Below, one piece after another: positions 1 to 6,728 of a stretch of 9,458 nucleotides of DNA. The first letter of the stretch is position 1. Each line of letters begins with the position of its first letter. Source of the DNA: an uncultured Bacillota bacterium (lineage in GTDB: Bacteria > Bacillota_I > Bacilli_A > Erysipelotrichales > Erysipelotrichaceae); the NCBI GenBank assembly GCA_949287785.1, contig CASEHR010000153.1, positions 1 to 9,458 on the forward strand. The letters are read 5' to 3'. The notes under the pieces are model-generated. The model saw nothing but the letters and a program-made list of their open reading frames with translations, was not told the DNA's origin and did no database searches. Made by a program: the position numbers and the translations under genes.

Positions 1-88
1 CACATTCAACGACTGTAACCGGGATCAAAGTACCATCAGCAGTGAACACCTGAGTCATACCTAACTTTCTTCCAAGTATTCCTTTCAT
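1..88 (-). CDS. rplC: 50S ribosomal protein L3, N-terminal fragment
   Basis: Only the first 29 codons are in the window; the gene runs off the left edge. They translate as MKGILGRKLGMTQVF followed by TADGTLIPVTVVEC, the canonical bacterial L3 start (MKGILGRK-GMTQ-F). L3 is a primary 23S rRNA-binding protein needed early in 50S assembly and close to the peptidyl-transferase centre. The ATG (86-88) is preceded by the ribosome-binding site AAAGGTGA, seen as tcaccttt at 93-100. It follows rpsJ by 19 bp on the same strand, the universal S10-operon order S10-L3, so the operon should continue to the left of the window with rplD, rplW and others (family knowledge, not seen). Confidence 0.97.
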   Translation of the reverse strand, partial: MKGILGRKLGMTQVFTADGTLIPVTVVEC

Positions 89-107
89 AATGTCACCTTT
101 CTATATC

Positions 108-419
108 TTATAATTTGATTTCGATGTCGACACCGCTAGGCAGTTCCAGACGGCTCAGAGCATCGATCGTCTTGGCACTTGGGCCAATGATCTCAACGAG
201 ACGTTTGTGAGTCCTGATCTCGAATTGCTCACGCGAATCCTTGTATTTGTGGACCGCACGTAAGATCGTGACTACCTGTTTCTCTGTTGGTAATGGAATC
301 GGACCAACGACTTTTTTGACACCGGTGTCTTCAGCTGCTTTGACGATCTTTTCCGTCGCTGCATCCAATGAACGATGTTCATAAGCCTTTAACTTGATCC
401 TCACGTTGTTTCTTGCCAT
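108..419 (-). CDS. rpsJ: 30S ribosomal protein S10 (NusE)
   Basis: This is a complete 103-residue S10, the same length as E. coli S10. It carries the family hallmarks VRIKLKAYEH at residues 6-15, GPIPLPT at 39-45, then HKYKDSREQFEIRTHKRL and the C-terminal LPSGVDIEIKL. S10 sits in the head of the 30S subunit. As NusE it also joins NusB and NusG in antitermination and transcription-translation coupling (established for the family). The ATG (417-419) has a near-perfect ribosome-binding site, AAAGGAGGAG, about 8 nt upstream. It is the first gene of the S10 operon and is followed by rplC after 19 bp. A promoter and a foldable leader lie upstream and probably set the expression of the whole ribosomal-protein cluster. 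Confidence 0.98.
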   Translation of the reverse strand: MARNNVRIKLKAYEHRSLDAATEKIVKAAEDTGVKKVVGPIPLPTEKQVVTILRAVHKYKDSREQFEIRTHKRLVEIIGPSAKTIDALSRLELPSGVDIEIKL

Positions 420-540
420 GAAATTCTCCTCCTTTATTTCATCGATCTTCTTTCAGATCACTTGCTCCATGTGAATTCCCTGGTTATCACACGTACACAG
501 TTGTCCGTGTGCCAGCAACCTCCCACTTCTATGCAAGCGC
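420..540 (-). promoter_or_regulatory. structured 5' leader of the S10 operon (candidate cis-regulatory RNA)
   Basis: The ~120 nt between the predicted transcription start (~540) and the rpsJ ATG can fold, on the minus-strand RNA, into a closed structure. Helix P1 pairs CGCUUGC (533-539), at the extreme 5' end, with GCAAGUG (459-465): 7 bp with one G-U. Inside it, P2 pairs GGUU (517-520) with AACC (482-485), and CACACG (506-511) with CGUGUG (488-493) around a 12-nt loop (494-505). A further hairpin, GAUCU/AGAUC (455-459 with 444-448), sits just above the Shine-Dalgarno and overlaps P1 by one base, so the two could compete. Between P1 and P2 is a purine-rich GAAGUGGGAGG. In E. coli this operon is controlled by L4 binding an unrelated S10 leader. 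Control of this kind here is inference; the pairings are visible. Confidence 0.5.
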
Positions 541-546
541 TCGGAT

Positions 547-576
547 ATTATACTATCAGTCATCGATCAGGCGCAA
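547..576 (-). promoter_or_regulatory. sigma-A-type promoter of the S10 operon
   Basis: Read on the minus strand, TTGCGC (571-576, 4 of 6 matches to TTGACA) is separated by 18 bp from a perfect TATAAT (547-552). This predicts transcription starting near 540, the exact 5' end of the foldable leader, which supports both calls. It is the only strong minus-strand promoter seen upstream of rpsJ. Confidence 0.65.
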
Positions 577-689
577 GTATTTTTGGGTAATTTCAGATAC
601 TTTTTGCATTTCAGCCTCTGATATATCAATACATAGCCTCTTCTTATCAGGTACACATGTGATGGTGTTTCATAATCTTCCTTTATCAT
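567..689 (-). CDS. possible 40-residue small ORF or gene remnant
   Basis: Minus-strand ORF starting ATG (687-689) and ending TGA (567-569). It begins MIKEDYETPSHVYLIRRGYV and ends LKLPKNTCA. An AGGA lies 5 nt before the ATG, a weak but usable ribosome-binding site. The frame stays open upstream to about 756. Its codons before ATA and ATG end in G (AGG-ATA, GAG-ATG, CTG-ATA, TTG-ATA), as in the real genes here. Against it, it uses ATA for Ile and AGA/AGG for Arg, unlike its neighbours, has no recognised family, and its end overlaps the -35 and spacer of the S10 promoter. It may be chance, a decayed gene end or a real small protein. Low confidence. Confidence 0.17.
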   Translation of the reverse strand: MIKEDYETPSHVYLIRRGYVLIYQRLKCKKYLKLPKNTCA

Positions 690-719
690 CTCTATCCTGA
701 CCTCATCAGCTTTATCATC
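681..719. repeat. 10-bp direct repeat upstream of the GH13 gene, one copy on its -35
   Basis: CTTTATCATC occurs at 681-690 and again at 710-719, start to start 29 bp, close to three helical turns. The second copy covers the proposed -35 (712-717). Such phasing suits a repressor or activator operator, but the region is ATC-rich and chance is possible. No match to a catabolite-responsive (cre) consensus was seen nearby. Confidence 0.25.
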
Positions 720-740
720 ACCATCAAACTGTGCTAGAAT
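712..740 (+). promoter_or_regulatory. promoter of the GH13 gene, extended -10, very short leader
   Basis: TTATCA (712-717, 4 of 6 to consensus), a 17-bp spacer, then TAGAAT (735-740) directly preceded by TGC (732-734), an extended -10. The expected start, 7 nt after the -10, is about 747, the first base of the ribosome-binding site AAGGAGG (747-753). The 5' leader would be only about 13 nt. Confidence 0.6.
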
Positions 741-759
741 CAAAACAAGGAGGTTTTAT

Positions 760-2085
760 ATGACCTGGTATAAAGAAGCTGTATTCTACCACATCTATCC
801 GTTGGGCTTGCTTGGTGCACCCAAGATCAACGATTTCATCATAAATGATCAGATGCCCGTCCTTAAACGCTGGGTCGATCATATGGAAAGACTCGGTCTC
901 GATGCCTTGTATATCGGACCGTTATTTTCAAGCAAAAGTCATGGTTATGATACGATCGATTATAAAAAGGTCGATGAACGGTTAGGAACAAACGAGAGCT
1001 TCCGGGATTTTGTCGCCTATTGTCATCAAAAAGACATTAAAGTCGTCGTCGATGGCGTATTCAATCACACCAGCCGTGATTTCCATGCATTCAAAGACAT
1101 TATAGCCAGAAAATGGGACAGTCCTTATGTGCGTTACTACAATATCGACTTCAACAAGTCCTCACCATTGGGCGATCCCTTTGACTATGCGACCTGGAGC
1201 GGATATCATGAATTGCCAAAGCTCGATACTGATGAACCTCAGGTCCAGGACATGCTTTTAGATGCTGTCGGTTATTGGATCGATTATTTTGACATCGATG
1301 GGATAAGACTAGATTGCGCCGATTGTCTGAGCTTTGACTTCATCCGCCGTTTAAAAGCGTATACCAAAGCTAAAAAAGCGGATTTCTGGCTCATGGGTGA
1401 ACTGATCCATGGCGATTACTCCCGCTGGATAAGTGATGATATGCTCGATTCAAGCACGAATTATGAGCTGCATAAAGGTCTGTTCTCTGCTCACAATGAT
1501 CACAATTACTTTGAAATAGCCCATACGATACGCCGGCAGTTCGATCCGATGTGGGGCCTCTACAAAGGGTTTTACCTGTATGATTTTGTCGACAATCACG
1601 ATGTCGACCGACTTATATCCAAATTAAACAATAAAGCCAATGTCAAAAATGTCTATGTTCTTTTGTTCACTCTGATGGGAATACCATCTGTGTATTACGG
1701 AAGCGAGTGGAATATCGAGGGCAAAAGGACACCGTACAGTGATGATGCCCTCAGACCATGTATCGATATCGATATGATGCAAGATAATGAAATAACCTCA
1801 CTCATCGCCAGATTAGCTCATCTTAAAAAACAATATCCTTGTCTTTCATATGGCGAATACAGGGAAGTATACCTCACCAACCGGCAATACGCCTACACCA
1901 GGAATTTGAACGATGAGATGATCCTGACCGTCGCCAACAACGATGAAAATCCGGTCAGCTTCAATATCGCGATAGCTGGTAAAACCAAAGCGGATTCACT
2001 CATCACCGGAAAAGAATACCGGACTGATGAGACCATCCGCATCGAGCTTGGCGGCAATGACAGTGATGTGATCATCTTGCGCTAG
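760..2085 (+). CDS. cytoplasmic GH13 (alpha-amylase family) glycoside hydrolase
   Basis: This 441-residue protein carries all four GH13 signatures in order. Region I is VVVDGVFNH at 95-103 (D98, N102, H103). Region II is GIRLDCAD at 181-188, with R183 and the nucleophile D185. Region III has the acid/base E214 in FWLMGELIHGD. Region IV is FVDNHD at 276-281 (H280, D281 stabilise the transition state). The catalytic set is complete, so it should be an active retaining alpha-glucan enzyme. A small beta-sandwich C-terminal domain fits residues ~365-441. There is no signal peptide (MTWYKEAVFYHIYPLG begins straight in the barrel), so it probably acts inside the cell on maltodextrin, glycogen or similar alpha-glucosides. 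Exact substrate cannot be read from the sequence, and no sugar transporter lies next to it. The start is fixed by AAGGAGG 6 nt before the ATG. Its last 14 bp overlap the end of the opposing sigma gene. Confidence 0.9.
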   Translation: MTWYKEAVFYHIYPLGLLGAPKINDFIINDQMPVLKRWVDHMERLGLDALYIGPLFSSKSHGYDTIDYKKVDERLGTNESFRDFVAYCHQKDIKVVVDGVFNHTSRDFHAFKDIIARKWDSPYVRYYNIDFNKSSPLGDPFDYATWSGYHELPKLDTDEPQVQDMLLDAVGYWIDYFDIDGIRLDCADCLSFDFIRRLKAYTKAKKADFWLMGELIHGDYSRWISDDMLDSSTNYELHKGLFSAHNDHNYFEIAHTIRRQFDPMWGLYKGFYLYDFVDNHDVDRLISKLNNKANVKNVYVLLFTLMGIPSVYYGSEWNIEGKRTPYSDDALRPCIDIDMMQDNEITSLIARLAHLKKQYPCLSYGEYREVYLTNRQYAYTRNLNDEMILTVANNDENPVSFNIAIAGKTKADSLITGKEYRTDETIRIELGGNDSDVIILR

Positions 2086-2680
2086 CTTCATAGATCCTGA
2101 TCAGATGTCTGATCTTCTGGATCTCATTGTCGACTTTCTTTTTACTGATGCCGAGATCATTAGCGATCTCAGCATATTTTTTGCCTTCACTTCTCAGATC
2201 GCAGATCGCCTTTTGCATATCGGTCATACTGTTATAAAGACCATTCAGCCCGTCAGCGTATTCCCTGATGTGCCAAAGCCGAGCCGGCTCATTATTGCGA
2301 TCGCTGGCTTTATAAAACAAGATACTCGACTCTGCATAGTCATCGCGGTCGATCGACACCATCTCATGCGTGTACATTTTGTAGGCGCTGCTGATCTTTC
2401 GACAGATCCAACGACGGACCACGACATAGGCGTAACGCTCAAAGTCGATATCACGACCTTTAAAAGCGATCGCGGCATGATACAAAGCGATCAGACCTTC
2501 CTGATACAGTTCGTCGGTGTCGATCCGATAATCACCGACATTACTGAGATAACGACTGATGATACCTTTGATCATCGGGCGGTACCGATCAGCCATAACA
2601 GCAAATTTTCGATCTCTTTCCCCGGTACTTAACAACATTCCTTCCATATTCAAATGATATCGGCATAAAGCGACGATCAC
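2072..2680 (-). CDS. SigH-like sigma-70 family RNA polymerase sigma factor
   Basis: This 202-residue protein has two sigma domains. Region 2 lies at ~25-100 (YRPMIKGIISRYL, then ELYQEGLIALYHAAIAF, the core-binding and -10-recognition helices). Region 4 lies at ~145-195, with a helix-turn-helix KKYAEIANDLGISKKKVDNE that would read the -35. The size, the lack of region 3 and the layout resemble SigH/ComX-type factors, which switch on competence, early sporulation or stress genes; which of these applies is unknown. The GTG start (2678-2680) is preferred because AGGA stands 6 nt before it; the residues before M15 look unlike the family, so a later start is possible. No anti-sigma gene is adjacent. 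The gene is divergent from the ABC operon (95 bp between starts) and overlaps the GH13 gene by 14 bp at its 3' end. No convincing promoter was found for it. Confidence 0.8.
   Translation of the reverse strand: MIVALCRYHLNMEGMLLSTGERDRKFAVMADRYRPMIKGIISRYLSNVGDYRIDTDELYQEGLIALYHAAIAFKGRDIDFERYAYVVVRRWICRKISSAYKMYTHEMVSIDRDDYAESSILFYKASDRNNEPARLWHIREYADGLNGLYNSMTDMQKAICDLRSEGKKYAEIANDLGISKKKVDNEIQKIRHLIRIYEASAR
2092..2124. repeat. inverted repeat just past the GH13 stop (possible weak terminator)
   Basis: An inner stem GATCAG (2099-2104)/CTGATC (2109-2114) with a 4-nt loop is flanked by an outer stem AGATCC (2092-2097)/GGATCT (2119-2124). It lies 7 bp after the GH13 stop, inside the 3' end of the sigma gene. 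No T-run follows on either strand, so it is a poor intrinsic terminator. It may only slow polymerase or protect the 3' end. The abundance of GATC here makes chance pairing more likely. Confidence 0.3.
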
Positions 2681-2723
2681 AAATCATCCTATACGCAATC
2701 AAAGGTCATTTTTATCCCCATAA

Positions 2724-2754
2724 TTGTCATATAATATGTATATTCTGTTAAAAT
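2724..2754 (+). promoter_or_regulatory. candidate promoter of the ABC-cutC operon
   Basis: TTGTCA (2724-2729, 5 of 6 to consensus) lies 19 bp before TAAAAT (2749-2754), which is preceded by TGT (2746-2748), an extended -10. The predicted start, about 2761, is two bases before the ribosome-binding site AAAGAGGT (2763-2770). A perfect TATAAT at 2730-2735 is an alternative -10 but has no good -35. Confidence 0.45.
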
Positions 2755-2775
2755 TCAAACTGAAAGAGGTATGAG

Positions 2776-5700
2776 ATGTTAGAATTGCACGATATATGCA
2801 AGGAATATAAAACAGCTGACCTGATACAGGTAGCTTTGGATAAAGTATCGATCAATTTCAAAGACAATGAATTTGTCGCGATATTAGGACCATCGGGAAG
2901 CGGCAAGACCACCCTTTTGAATATCATCGGCGGTCTTGACAGCTATGACAGCGGTGACTTAGTGATCGATGATATATCGACTAAAAAATACCGGGATAAA
3001 GATTGGGACAGCTATCGCAACCATACGATCGGTTTCGTCTTTCAAAGCTATAACCTCATCATGCATCAGAGCATCTTAGCCAATGTAGAATTGGCTTTGA
3101 CGATCAGCGGTATCGGCAAAAGTGAAAGAAGAGAGCGAGCATTGCAAGCTCTTGATGAAGTCGGCCTCAAAGAGCAAGCACATAAAAAACCGAATCAGCT
3201 ATCCGGCGGTCAGATGCAAAGAGTCGCCATCGCCAGAGCCCTGGTCAATAATCCGAAGATCTTATTGGCTGACGAGCCGACCGGTGCCCTTGACTCCAAC
3301 ACTTCGATCCAGGTCATGGATCTGCTCAAAGAAGTGGCCAAAGATCGGTTGGTCATCATGGTCACACACAACCCGGAACTAGCCTACGAATATGCAACGC
3401 GGATCGTCGAACTGAAAGACGGTCATATCATAAGTGACTCCGATCCATCCACATCAGTCAAAAAAGAAGTCAAAGAGACTAATATGGGCAAATCGTCGAT
3501 GTCTTTTCTGACGGCTCTGTCGTTGAGCTTTTCTAACCTGAAAACCAAGAAAGCGCGAACGATCCTGACGGCTTTTGCCGGTTCGATCGGCATCATCGGT
3601 ATCGCTTTGATCCTGTCCCTTTCGACCGGGGTCAATGACTACATCAGTGATATCGAAGAAGACACATTGAGCGAATATCCGCTGATGATCCAGAGTTCTT
3701 CTTTCAATATCGCCGGTATGATGGAAGATACCGTCAGTTCCACACTGGCCGAAAAAAGCGAAGATGAGATCGGAGTCAGCGAGATGATCACATCGATGTT
3801 CACCAAGATCGGTACCAACGATCTGGGATCATTAAAAGACGATCTTGAAGCAAATGCCGACACCTTGGATCCTTATATCCGGGCGATCGAATACGAATAC
3901 GATATCGAACCACTTATATACAGCACCAATACGGATAACATCCACAAAGTAAATCCCGATGAAACTTTCAACAGCTTGGGTCTTGGCGACAATGTCTCAA
4001 GCAACGCTATGATGTCAAGCATGATGTCGACCAATTTCTTCTATCAGATGCCGGCAAACGAAGAACTGTATACTGACCAATACACACTGGAAGCCGGCAA
4101 ATGGCCCGAAAACTACAACGAATGTGTACTGGTCTTGACTGCTAATGGCAATGTGTCCGATTTTGTGATATATGCCCTGGATCTCAAAGACTACAGTGAT
4201 CTTGAAAAGATGGTCAACGAATTCGCCAACGGTGACACCAGCGAAGACGTGACCTTTGATAACTACAGCTATGATGATTTCTTAAACAAGAAGTTCAAGA
4301 TCGTCTTGAACAGCTACCTGTATGAATACGATGAAGATCTCGATATCTATATCGACCGAAGCGATGATGAAGACTATCTCAAAGAGGTCATTGAAAAAAG
4401 CGAAGACCTGACGATCGTCGGCATCGTAAAACCGAAGGACGGTGATGGCGTGGCAATGCTCAGTTCCGGCATCAACTACCTGCCTTCCCTCAATGAGTAC
4501 ATCACCGAAAAAGCCCTTGACAGCGACATCCTCAAAAAACAGATGGCCGATCCTGACATCGATGTCTTTACCGGTCAAGTGTTCGGCAGTGACAGTGATA
4601 TCAATATCGATATCTCTTCTTTCTTTTCGATCGACACTGACAAGCTTGAAGATGCCTTCAGCATTGACCAGACAGTACTTGAAAAGGCGATAGAAGACAT
4701 TGATATGGACGGCTTTGAGCTTGATCTCAACAGTATCATAAACGATATCGATATGACCGATATCTTTGACGGTATCGATTTTGCCAATATCGGTGCCAAA
4801 GGCGAAGAGATGATGCGCACGATCCTGAGCGGTTATCAGCGTTATCTTGAAGAAAACCCGGTCGAGGTCGGTTACGATATCAAAGGAGAACTTGAAAAAC
4901 TCTTTGAATCGCGCCCGGAACCTTCACAAGATCCCGGCACAGATCAGCCATCGGAAGGCATGACAGATGAAGAATTCCTGGCAGAACTGGAAAGGATCCT
5001 GGACGCGTATGCTCAGGCGATGGAAAAAGCTTATGTCGATTCTTTTACGGGTTTTGCAACCTCAGATAACGGTCAGGCGATCATCGATGGAGCGGTGACG
5101 GCTTTTATGGATAATACCGATGTCATCGACCGCCTTCAACATAACATCGAACAGGTGATCGATGAAATTACCCCAAAGATCGAAAAGATGATCACTGACG
5201 GGATCGAAGACATCATGCTTGAAGCGGCGGATACATTCGCTGGCGCCTTCCCCGATGCCCTTAATATCGACTCCTCCAAGATCAAAGAGTCTTTCAAGAT
5301 GAACATCGATGCACAAGAACTATCTGAGATCATCACGGCCCAGATCATCTCAAACCAGGCCTCATATGAAAACAACCTCGAGCGGCTTGGGTATATCGAC
5401 AAAGATGAACCGTCATCGATCAGCATCTACCCCAATAACTTTGAAGCTAAGGCTGAGATCCTGAACTATCTTGATGCCTATAATGCACGATTTGAACAAT
5501 CACAACCGGAAAAAGTGATCAGTTATACCGATTATGTCGGTGTCCTAATGTCGTCGGTGACAACGATCATCGATGTCATCAGTTATGTCCTGATCGCCTT
5601 TGTCGCCATCTCCCTTGTCGTATCCAGTATCATGATCGGTGTCATCACCTATATCAGTGTCCTGGAACGCAAAAAAGAGATCGGTATCTTAAGGGCGATC

Positions 5701-5982
5701 GGTGCCAGCAAAGGCAATATTTCGGCAGTCTTCAACGCTGAGACCTTTATCATCGGACTGTTGAGCGGTCTGATCGGGGTCGGCATCAGCTATCTGGCTC
5801 TCTTGCCGGCAAATGCTATTATCCATGACATCGCCAATACGACCGATGTCAACGCTAAACTGCCGCTTATGGCAGCAGTCGCTTTAGCGGCACTGAGCAC
5901 CATTTTAACGATGATCGGTGGTTTTATCCCGGCAAAACGGGCAGCAGGACAAGACCCTGTCGAAGCATTGAGAACAGAATAA
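2776..5982 (+). CDS. fused ABC transporter ATPase/FtsX-type permease with giant ectodomain
   Basis: This is a single 1068-residue chain. Residues 1-~225 form an ABC ATPase of the MacB/LolD type: Walker A GPSGSGKTT 38-46, Q-loop Q90, signature LSGGQ 142-146, Walker B ILLADEPTG 162-170, H-loop H198. TM1 is at ~262-285. A long extracytoplasmic region (~290-925) follows. The C-terminal FtsX domain has TMs at ~927-957, ~987-1010 and ~1027-1050, with the cytoplasmic ERKKEIGILRAIGAS (964-978) typical of these permeases. The 1+3 TM layout is that of mechanotransmission (type VII, MacB-like) ABC proteins, which work as dimers and usually move or sense peptides, lipids or cell-wall signals rather than pumping through a channel. 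The substrate is unknown. The ectodomain is far larger than that of MacB and contains an acidic stretch (592-678) and a Pro-rich linker (714-728). The start has AAAGAGGT 5 nt upstream. It is followed by cutC, probably co-transcribed. Confidence 0.9.
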   Translation: MLELHDICKEYKTADLIQVALDKVSINFKDNEFVAILGPSGSGKTTLLNIIGGLDSYDSGDLVIDDISTKKYRDKDWDSYRNHTIGFVFQSYNLIMHQSILANVELALTISGIGKSERRERALQALDEVGLKEQAHKKPNQLSGGQMQRVAIARALVNNPKILLADEPTGALDSNTSIQVMDLLKEVAKDRLVIMVTHNPELAYEYATRIVELKDGHIISDSDPSTSVKKEVKETNMGKSSMSFLTALSLSFSNLKTKKARTILTAFAGSIGIIGIALILSLSTGVNDYISDIEEDTLSEYPLMIQSSSFNIAGMMEDTVSSTLAEKSEDEIGVSEMITSMFTKIGTNDLGSLKDDLEANADTLDPYIRAIEYEYDIEPLIYSTNTDNIHKVNPDETFNSLGLGDNVSSNAMMSSMMSTNFFYQMPANEELYTDQYTLEAGKWPENYNECVLVLTANGNVSDFVIYALDLKDYSDLEKMVNEFANGDTSEDVTFDNYSYDDFLNKKFKIVLNSYLYEYDEDLDIYIDRSDDEDYLKEVIEKSEDLTIVGIVKPKDGDGVAMLSSGINYLPSLNEYITEKALDSDILKKQMADPDIDVFTGQVFGSDSDINIDISSFFSIDTDKLEDAFSIDQTVLEKAIEDIDMDGFELDLNSIINDIDMTDIFDGIDFANIGAKGEEMMRTILSGYQRYLEENPVEVGYDIKGELEKLFESRPEPSQDPGTDQPSEGMTDEEFLAELERILDAYAQAMEKAYVDSFTGFATSDNGQAIIDGAVTAFMDNTDVIDRLQHNIEQVIDEITPKIEKMITDGIEDIMLEAADTFAGAFPDALNIDSSKIKESFKMNIDAQELSEIITAQIISNQASYENNLERLGYIDKDEPSSISIYPNNFEAKAEILNYLDAYNARFEQSQPEKVISYTDYVGVLMSSVTTIIDVISYVLIAFVAISLVVSSIMIGVITYISVLERKKEIGILRAIGASKGNISAVFNAETFIIGLLSGLIGVGISYLALLPANAIIHDIANTTDVNAKLPLMAAVALAALSTILTMIGGFIPAKRAAGQDPVEALRTE

Positions 5983-5993
5983 GGAGGTAAATA

Positions 5994-6698
5994 ATGAAAC
6001 GAGCAAGACTGGAAGTATGCTGCGGAAACATCAAAGATGTCATGGCGATCAAAGGACTTGACTATGACCGTATCGAACTCAACAGCGCCCTGGAACTGGG
6101 TGGTCTGACACCAAGCTTACACACTCTGATCGAAGCCAAAAAGATCACCGACCGGCCGATCATGTGCATGGTCAGGACCAAGACAGGTGACTTCTTTTAC
6201 ACCGATGAAGAAAAAGAGGTCATGTATAAAGATGCCAAGGAACTGATCGACCACGGTGCTGACGGTATCGTCTTTGGCTTTTTAGATGCGGATGACCATA
6301 TCGATATCCCTGCACTTAAAAAAATGCGCGCGATAACCGCCGGTAAAGAACTGGTCTTCCACAAGGCCTTCGATCTGATCAAAGACAAGGAGGAAGCCCT
6401 TGAGATCCTCATCGATAACGGCGTTGACCGCGTCTTACTCATGAATGAAAACGGCGAGGATCTTCTGGATGCTGCCGAGCGGATCGGCCGATACCACGAC
6501 CTTTACGGCGACAGGATCGAACTATTGCCGGGCGGCGGTATCAATGAAGACAACATCCTGAAAGTTCTCTCCCTGACCAAAAGCGGTCAATGTCACGGAA
6601 CTTTCAAAAAAGTCGTCGAAAGAGAAGGTCTTACTCATATAACCGTCAGCCGACAACGTACGGAAAAAGTTATCGAAATCCTTTCAAGAGACATCTAA
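5994..6698 (+). CDS. cutC: CutC family protein (copper homeostasis)
   Basis: This 234-residue protein is of normal CutC length and has its signatures along a TIM barrel: LEVCCGNI 6-13, RIELNSALELGGLTPS 26-41, GDFFYTDEE 65-73, GADGIVFG 88-95, FHKAFD 122-127, GVDRVL 143-148, LPGGGI 178-183 and HGTF 201-204. CutC was named from copper sensitivity of E. coli mutants, but its biochemical role is still debated, so a copper role here is only a family label. It is unrelated to the choline TMA-lyase also called CutC. The ribosome-binding site AAGGAGG (5981-5987) overlaps the TAA of the ABC gene (5980-5982), so the two are very likely one operon and may be translationally coupled. Its last four codons form part of the terminator stem. 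No copper pump or chaperone is nearby. Confidence 0.93.
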   Translation: MKRARLEVCCGNIKDVMAIKGLDYDRIELNSALELGGLTPSLHTLIEAKKITDRPIMCMVRTKTGDFFYTDEEKEVMYKDAKELIDHGADGIVFGFLDADDHIDIPALKKMRAITAGKELVFHKAFDLIKDKEEALEILIDNGVDRVLLMNENGEDLLDAAERIGRYHDLYGDRIELLPGGGINEDNILKVLSLTKSGQCHGTFKKVVEREGLTHITVSRQRTEKVIEILSRDI

Positions 6699-6712
6699 CG
6701 GTGTCTCTTTTT
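6686..6712 (+). terminator. intrinsic terminator of the ABC-cutC operon, overlapping the cutC stop
   Basis: An 8-bp stem AAGAGACA (6686-6693)/TGTCTCTT (6702-6709) has an 8-nt loop that contains the cutC stop codon (6696-6698), followed by a short T-run to 6712. The left arm encodes the last residues of CutC. The next promoter element begins only 2 nt beyond the T-run. Confidence 0.75.
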
Positions 6713-6713
6713 G

Positions 6714-6722
6714 TGTTAGAAT
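6714..6722 (+). promoter_or_regulatory. extended -10 promoter giving a predicted leaderless mRNA
   Basis: TGT (6714-6716) directly precedes TAGAAT (6717-6722), nearly the same extended -10 as that of the GH13 gene (TGC-TAGAAT). The expected start, 7 nt downstream, is 6729, the A of the ATG. No Shine-Dalgarno is present before that ATG. The -35 position (about 6694-6699) falls in the terminator loop and matches poorly, as is common for extended -10 promoters. Confidence 0.5.
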
Positions 6723-6728
6723 AGGCAT

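Noticed and set aside
509..700. 63-residue plus-strand ORF upstream of the GH13 gene
   Set aside because: It has no ribosome-binding site, runs antisense through the S10 leader and promoter, has an odd Ser/His/Phe-rich composition and no recognisable family.
2105..2632. 175-residue plus-strand ORF
   Set aside because: It is the exact antisense of the sigma factor gene, which has clear sigma regions 2 and 4; the plus frame has no ribosome-binding site and no domain.
2730..2735. Perfect TATAAT as the main -10 of the ABC operon
   Set aside because: No acceptable -35 lies 16-18 bp upstream, whereas the TGT-TAAAAT at 2746-2754 is paired with TTGTCA; kept only as an alternative.
4282..5426. Several minus-strand ORFs of 80-98 residues inside the ABC gene
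   Set aside because: They are shadows created by the Asp/Ile/Glu-rich codons of the real gene; no ribosome-binding sites or domains.
5994..6698. Copper-resistance operon built around cutC
   Set aside because: The partner gene is a MacB-like ABC protein without metal-binding motifs, and no CopA, CopZ or CsoR is nearby. Operon linkage alone does not support a copper system.
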